A stretch of DNA of 8,122 bases from Acidobacteriota bacterium. GTDB lineage: Bacteria; Acidobacteriota; Thermoanaerobaculia; Gp7-AA8. The stretch lies in NCBI GenBank assembly GCA_003223695.1, contig QHVY01000204.1:16543-24664 (forward strand), read 5' to 3'. Below, one piece after another: positions 5,331-8,122 of the stretch (its first letter is position 1; the number at the start of each line of letters is the position of its first letter). A program made the position numbers and the translations under genes. The notes beneath the pieces are model-generated. The model made no database searches. It was given only the letters and a program-made list of their open reading frames with translations, and had not been told where the DNA came from.

Positions 5331-6332
5331 CGGCCAGTGTCGTGCTGTCCGGCGGCGGACAGCCGGGGATGTAGCGAGGAACCACGGTTTCGCGGTCGGC
5401 TCTTGCTTTAGAAAATCGAGCAGCATCGCACCGACCTTCTGCTCGCCCGATTGCGAGGGGTGCGTGCCGTCGCTTTCGACATCGGCGCGCGCCCACGTGA
5501 GACCGTCGGATCGCGGGTTCATGCCATCGGCCCACAAGTACGGCCCCCAGGCGATCCACGGCGCGATACCGCTGTTGTAATTCAGATCGCCGGCACGCAT
5601 GTCGATCCGGCCGCTCCGCATCTGATCGACCTGCGCCTGCACCAGCCACTTCACGGCAAGCCCCGACTCGTACGCGTATGGCTCGGGATTGAGTGTAGTC
5701 GTCGCATAGCCTGCATAAATCCGGCTCGAGACATACACGGTGCGTAGATTCGGATAATGCGTCTTCATCGCACGCACGATATTGCCCATCTGTGTGACCA
5801 GCGTGTACGCATCGGAATTCTGGGATGGAAGCGACACCGTAGGTTGCGGATTCGCGACCTTCAGCCACGCGACCTGCACCTGCGCTTCGGTCACGCCGGC
5901 GGGCGCGAGATCCTGATCACGAACCAATTGGTAGTTTGCTTTGGAGGGCGAGTCCCAAGTGCCTGCCGATTGCCCTCCGCGTGCACCATTCACGAGCATC
6001 AGTGTCGTGTGATTGACCGCGGCGTCGCGTGTCGCCTGTCCGACGAACGACCACGAATTGCACGGCGACGGATTGCCGGCCGCGCAGAACTCCTGCGTCG
6101 TGTTGGACATGCCGATCGAAAGCATCGCGATTTTTCCGTCGATCGGTCGAATCAGTGACGCCTGCGCCAAACCCGCCACTTCGTGATCTGCAGGCGCGAC
6201 GCTCATGCCAAATTCGTACAGTCCTCCCTGGAATTGGCCGAGGTACGTTGCTGTGGCAAGGTCGTTCAGCGGCACACCCTGAGCGAAGGCCGTCGACGCG
6301 GCGAACAGCAGAAATGCGAACTTTGGAGCCAT
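4857..6332 (-). CDS. Secreted SGNH-like esterase with antisense run-on C-terminus
   Basis: From ATG 6332 the product starts MAPKFAFLLFAASTAFAQ, a Sec signal peptide cut after AFA (about residue 17). The hydrolase-like body spans roughly 20-318. IAMLSIGMSNTTQEF places a likely nucleophile S76 in the position of the GDS motif. LVNGARGGQSAGTW at 113-125 resembles the oxyanion block, and ESDGTHPSQSGEQKVG at 286-301 gives the DxxH dyad D288 and H291. The domain seems to end at KPWFLATSP near 5366. From there the frame stays open for about 170 arginine-rich codons, 158 of them antisense to the DUF4142 gene, and stops at 4857. That extension is very unlikely to be conserved protein; a stop was probably lost or shifted. 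The start at 6332 is preferred over TTG 6356 because it begins the signal peptide. It is divergent from the RRM gene by 106 bases. The natural substrate is unknown; a carbohydrate or acyl ester is plausible. Confidence 0.75.
   Translation of the reverse strand: MAPKFAFLLFAASTAFAQGVPLNDLATATYLGQFQGGLYEFGMSVAPADHEVAGLAQASLIRPIDGKIAMLSIGMSNTTQEFCAAGNPSPCNSWSFVGQATRDAAVNHTTLMLVNGARGGQSAGTWDSPSKANYQLVRDQDLAPAGVTEAQVQVAWLKVANPQPTVSLPSQNSDAYTLVTQMGNIVRAMKTHYPNLRTVYVSSRIYAGYATTTLNPEPYAYESGLAVKWLVQAQVDQMRSGRIDMRAGDLNYNSGIAPWIAWGPYLWADGMNPRSDGLTWARADVESDGTHPSQSGEQKVGAMLLDFLKQEPTAKPWFLATSPAVRRRTARHWPLRQSLQDLSCPVEMRRNGTALRLQQVPQRRRTRRRNQRAIHRIEQPLMRIDLRLHVGAIERRAAVCVERGDRLLRAALQIVRRRVVGRRDVAAREQRLRRRERVRVIGDHHLSEIAHRRRAGLGERGVGLIDLPLIRGRDNRRDVGIAHRRTAEHRG
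5344..5363. terminator. GC-rich hairpin after the DUF4142 gene
   Basis: GCTGTCCG and CGGACAGC form a perfect 8-bp stem around the tetraloop GCGG, starting 14 bases after the DUF4142 stop codon. No T-run follows on either strand, so it is not a textbook intrinsic terminator. Its position between convergent genes suits a bidirectional stop or an mRNA-end structure. Confidence 0.45.
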
Positions 6333-6374
6333 GTGATTCAGACGGCGTCTGCGCAAACCTGTTTACGTTTCGGT

Positions 6375-6380
6375 TATGCT
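6375..6380 (+). promoter_or_regulatory. Possible -10 element TATGCT for the RRM gene
   Basis: The hexamer and its next four bases, TATGCTGCGT, are repeated exactly at 6880-6889 before the kinase. If used, it would give an untranslated leader of about 50 bases ahead of the RRM start. No convincing -35 box is visible. Confidence 0.25.
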
Positions 6381-6412
6381 GCGTGCGGCGCAGTTTTTGC
6401 GACCCCTTTGCA

Positions 6413-6424
6413 TGCCCGCGGGCA
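6413..6424. promoter_or_regulatory. Perfect 12-bp palindrome TGCCCGCGGGCA in the RRM leader
   Basis: A perfect inverted repeat with no spacer ends 14 bases before the RRM start codon, just upstream of the AGGA Shine-Dalgarno at 6431-6434. It could be a protein-binding site or a small RNA hairpin that affects translation. In GC-rich DNA a 12-bp palindrome may also be chance. Confidence 0.3.
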
Positions 6425-6438
6425 GAAAGTAGGAATGG

Positions 6439-6837
6439 ATGTCTTCGAAGGTCTTTGTTGGGAACCTCGACTTCAAAACGAGCCGCGACGAGGTTCAGAA
6501 TCTTTTCTCTCAAGTCGGCACAATCAAGGACGTGTTTCTTCCCACGGATCGCGAGAGCGGCCGGCCTCGCGGCTTCGCATTCGTGGAGTTCGAATCCGAT
6601 GACGACGCCCAGAAGGCGATCCAAAAATTCGATGGATACGAGCTCAGCGGACGCGCGCTGCGAGTGAATGCCGCCCAAGACCGCCCGCGGGGCGGATCGG
6701 GGGGCGGCGGGTATGGCGGGGGTGGCTACGGTGGCGGAGGCTATGGTGGTGGGGGTGGAGGCGGCGATCGCTTTCCGCCGGCAGGCAAGTCGAAAGGCAG
6801 TCGCCGCAATATTCGCGGCAAAAAGCGCAGCCTGTAG
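6439..6837 (+). CDS. RRM RNA-binding protein with glycine-rich tail
   Basis: The 132-residue product is a single RNA-recognition motif. RNP2 is KVFVGNL at residues 4-10 and RNP1 is RGFAFVEF at 44-51, both with the aromatic residues (F6, F46, F48) that stack on RNA bases. The fold closes with LSGRALRVNAAQ near 69-80. A glycine-rich segment follows (about 85-110) with several GGYGG copies, and then a basic end, KSKGSRRNIRGKKRSL. The arrangement is that of bacterial and plant glycine-rich RNA-binding proteins, which act on single-stranded RNA, often in cold or stress responses; that role here is inference. It is cytoplasmic, with length normal for the family. The ATG at 6439 has AGGA four bases upstream; the ATG at 6435 is out of frame. 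It probably stands alone: the kinase downstream has its own possible promoter. Confidence 0.95.
   Translation: MSSKVFVGNLDFKTSRDEVQNLFSQVGTIKDVFLPTDRESGRPRGFAFVEFESDDDAQKAIQKFDGYELSGRALRVNAAQDRPRGGSGGGGYGGGGYGGGGYGGGGGGGDRFPPAGKSKGSRRNIRGKKRSL
6689..6722 (+). other. Potential G-quadruplex in the RRM coding strand
   Basis: Four guanine runs of at least three, at 6689-6692, 6699-6704, 6709-6711 and 6718-6722, are separated by loops of 6, 4 and 6 bases. This satisfies the usual G3+N1-7 pattern, and further G-runs follow to about 6760. They arise from the glycine codons of the tail, so they may have no separate role. Confidence 0.4.
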
Positions 6838-6879
6838 GCGCCACAACTCCAGAAATCCGTCACTCGGCTCTGGCTCTGG

Positions 6880-6885
6880 TATGCT
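6880..6885 (+). promoter_or_regulatory. Possible -10 element TATGCT for the kinase gene
   Basis: It sits 13 bases before the TTG start at 6898. A transcript starting about 7 bases after it would have a leader of only some 6 bases, in line with the absence of a Shine-Dalgarno. This would be a nearly leaderless mRNA. Confidence 0.25.
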
Positions 6886-6897
6886 GCGTCAAACCCC

Positions 6898-8122
6898 TTG
6901 ACCCTCCAGGCCGGATTCCTCATTGGGCCGTATCGCGTCCTCGCGCCGATCGGCGCCGGCGGTATGGGAGAGGTTTACCGCGCTCGCGACACGAAGCTCG
7001 ATCGCGACGTCGCCCTCAAGGTCCTTCCCCCCGATGTCGCGAGCGCTGAGGCGTTACGCCGTTTCGAGCAAGAGGCACGCGCCGCGTCGGCCCTCAATCA
7101 CCCGAACATCGTGGCGATCTACGACGTCGGCCGCATCGAGTCGATTGCGTACATCGCGATGGAGCTCGTCGACGGGCAGACGCTCCGCAGCCTGATGGCC
7201 TCAGGCCCAATGCCGATGAAGGAAGCGCTGCGCGTGGCCGCGAAAATCGCCGACGTGCTTTCGAGCGCGCACGAGCACGGCATCACCCATCGCGATCTCA
7301 AGCCTGAGAACGTGATGATCTCCCGCGATGGCTACGTCAAGCTGCTGGACTTCGGCCTCGCAAAAGTGCGCCTGAGCATCGCGAGCGGCGATCGAACGCA
7401 GCCGCTGACGCACACAACCGCGGGTCACGTTTTCGGCACCGCCGCGTACATGTCTCCGGAGCAGGCGGCTGGGCGCGCCGTCGATTTTCGCTCCGACCAG
7501 TTCTCCCTCGGCACGATTCTTCACGAGATGGTCGGCGGCAAGCGTCCATTCGATCGCGCCACCTCCGCCGAAACTCTGACAGCAATCATTCGCGAGGATC
7601 CGCCGCCGCTGCCTAACGCCACCGAAGGAACGGCGCGTGATCTGCAGCAGATTCTCAATCGCTGCCTGGCGAAGTCGGCGCACGATCGCTACGCTTCCAC
7701 TCGCGATCTGGCGCGCGATCTTCGCGATCTGCGGAACCGTCTCACTGCCGGCTCCGATTCGACCGAACGCTCTCTGCGCACGTTCAAAATGAACGCGCCG
7801 CGCTTGCCCGTGATCGCTTCTGTGGCCGCGGTTCTTTTCGTCATCACCGGCGCGACGATGCTCCTGACGCGCAGCCGCGCCACGGCTCCGCAGGCGAACG
7901 CGGTGAAGTCGCTGGCGATCGTTCCATTTCGTGATCTGAGCGGCTCGCCGGATGGACAGATTTTCAGCGACGGCATTTCCGAAATGATCAGCGCCCGCAT
8001 CGCGCAGGCGCGCGGGATTCGCGTGATCGCACCATTCGACGGAACACAGCCGAAAGGAGATCCTCGCGAAATTGCGCGCCGCCGCGGCGCGTCGCTGCTC
8101 CTGACCGGCAGCGTGCAGCATT
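6898..8122 (+). CDS. Membrane Ser/Thr protein kinase with TolB-like extracytoplasmic domain (partial)
   Basis: The frame is open from TTG 6898 to the window end (408 codons, C-terminus missing). The start TLQAGFLIGPYRVL fits the usual N-terminus of such kinases. The Hanks-type catalytic domain is complete: glycine loop GAGGMGEV at 19-26, ATP lysine K41 in VALKVL, catalytic loop HRDLKPEN at 131-138, DFG at 151-153, activation-segment end GTAAYMSPEQ at 180-189, and YASTRDLARDLRDLR closing the lobe. It is therefore probably active and autophosphorylates on Ser/Thr in the cytoplasm. A transmembrane helix LPVIASVAAVLFVITGATML lies at about 303-322. After it, SLAIVPFRDLSGSPDGQIFSDGISE to SLLLTGSVQ matches the TolB-like domain that, in this class, is usually followed by TPR repeats. 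The likely role is to sense an extracytoplasmic or protein signal and phosphorylate unknown targets. No Shine-Dalgarno is visible. Confidence 0.93.
   Translation, partial: MTLQAGFLIGPYRVLAPIGAGGMGEVYRARDTKLDRDVALKVLPPDVASAEALRRFEQEARAASALNHPNIVAIYDVGRIESIAYIAMELVDGQTLRSLMASGPMPMKEALRVAAKIADVLSSAHEHGITHRDLKPENVMISRDGYVKLLDFGLAKVRLSIASGDRTQPLTHTTAGHVFGTAAYMSPEQAAGRAVDFRSDQFSLGTILHEMVGGKRPFDRATSAETLTAIIREDPPPLPNATEGTARDLQQILNRCLAKSAHDRYASTRDLARDLRDLRNRLTAGSDSTERSLRTFKMNAPRLPVIASVAAVLFVITGATMLLTRSRATAPQANAVKSLAIVPFRDLSGSPDGQIFSDGISEMISARIAQARGIRVIAPFDGTQPKGDPREIARRRGASLLLTGSVQH

Noticed and set aside
5200..5868. Second minus-strand frame within the esterase region
   Set aside because: It overlaps the esterase frame that carries S76 and the DGTH motif; its own translation has no recognisable domain.
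6379..6398. Five-base-pair hairpin followed by TTTTT, like a small terminator or attenuator
   Set aside because: The stem CTGCG/CGCAG is short and overlaps the proposed -10 element, so it could not act on that transcript; chance is likely.
7201..8121. Long open frame on the minus strand opposite the kinase
   Set aside because: It is the antisense shadow of an unmistakable kinase frame; its translation is arginine-rich and shows no domain.

Overview
The window looks like a chromosomal segment of a GC-rich, free-living Gram-negative-type bacterium. An Acidobacteriota-like soil organism is my best guess. The guess rests on four things: a Ser/Thr kinase joined to a TolB-like domain, a GxxExxY protein, several secreted proteins with Sec or lipoprotein signals, and strong use of GCG, CGC and GAT codons. 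This is inference; no rRNA or marker gene is present.

Layout: (1) 1-447, minus strand: the N-terminal 149 codons of an NADPH/F420-type dinucleotide-binding oxidoreductase, cut by the window edge. (2) 471-943: a small module made of a GxxExxY (PD-(D/E)XK-like) gene flanked by 9-bp-unit CTCTGTG repeats. The left repeat is a 55-bp imperfect palindrome. The right repeat runs into the 3' end of the next gene. (3) 902-4715, minus strand: an apparent two-gene operon. It encodes a secreted, all-helical protein of about 896 residues (broken by a one-base frameshift) followed, with no gap (TAG then ATG), by a metal-dependent amidohydrolase (broken by an internal deletion and frame change). (4) 4782-5330, plus strand: an intact DUF4142 lipoprotein gene with a strong Shine-Dalgarno, transcribed divergently from the secreted-protein gene. 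(5) 4857-6332, minus strand: a secreted SGNH-like esterase whose reading frame has no stop after the catalytic domain and runs on antisense through most of the DUF4142 gene. (6) 6439-6837, plus strand: an RRM RNA-binding protein with a glycine-rich tail. (7) 6898 to the end, plus strand: a membrane-anchored Ser/Thr protein kinase continuing into a TolB-like extracytoplasmic domain, cut by the window edge.

There is no CRISPR array, transposase, tRNA or rRNA. No stretch longer than 300 bases lacks a gene. The most unusual features are the repeat-bounded GxxExxY module, whose repeat supplies the last residues of the neighbouring amidohydrolase; a previously unrecognised (by me) duplicated WKR...CP...YC module in the large secreted protein; and three minus-strand genes in a row with damaged frames while the plus-strand genes are clean. 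The window holds no obvious multi-gene defence or biosynthetic system.
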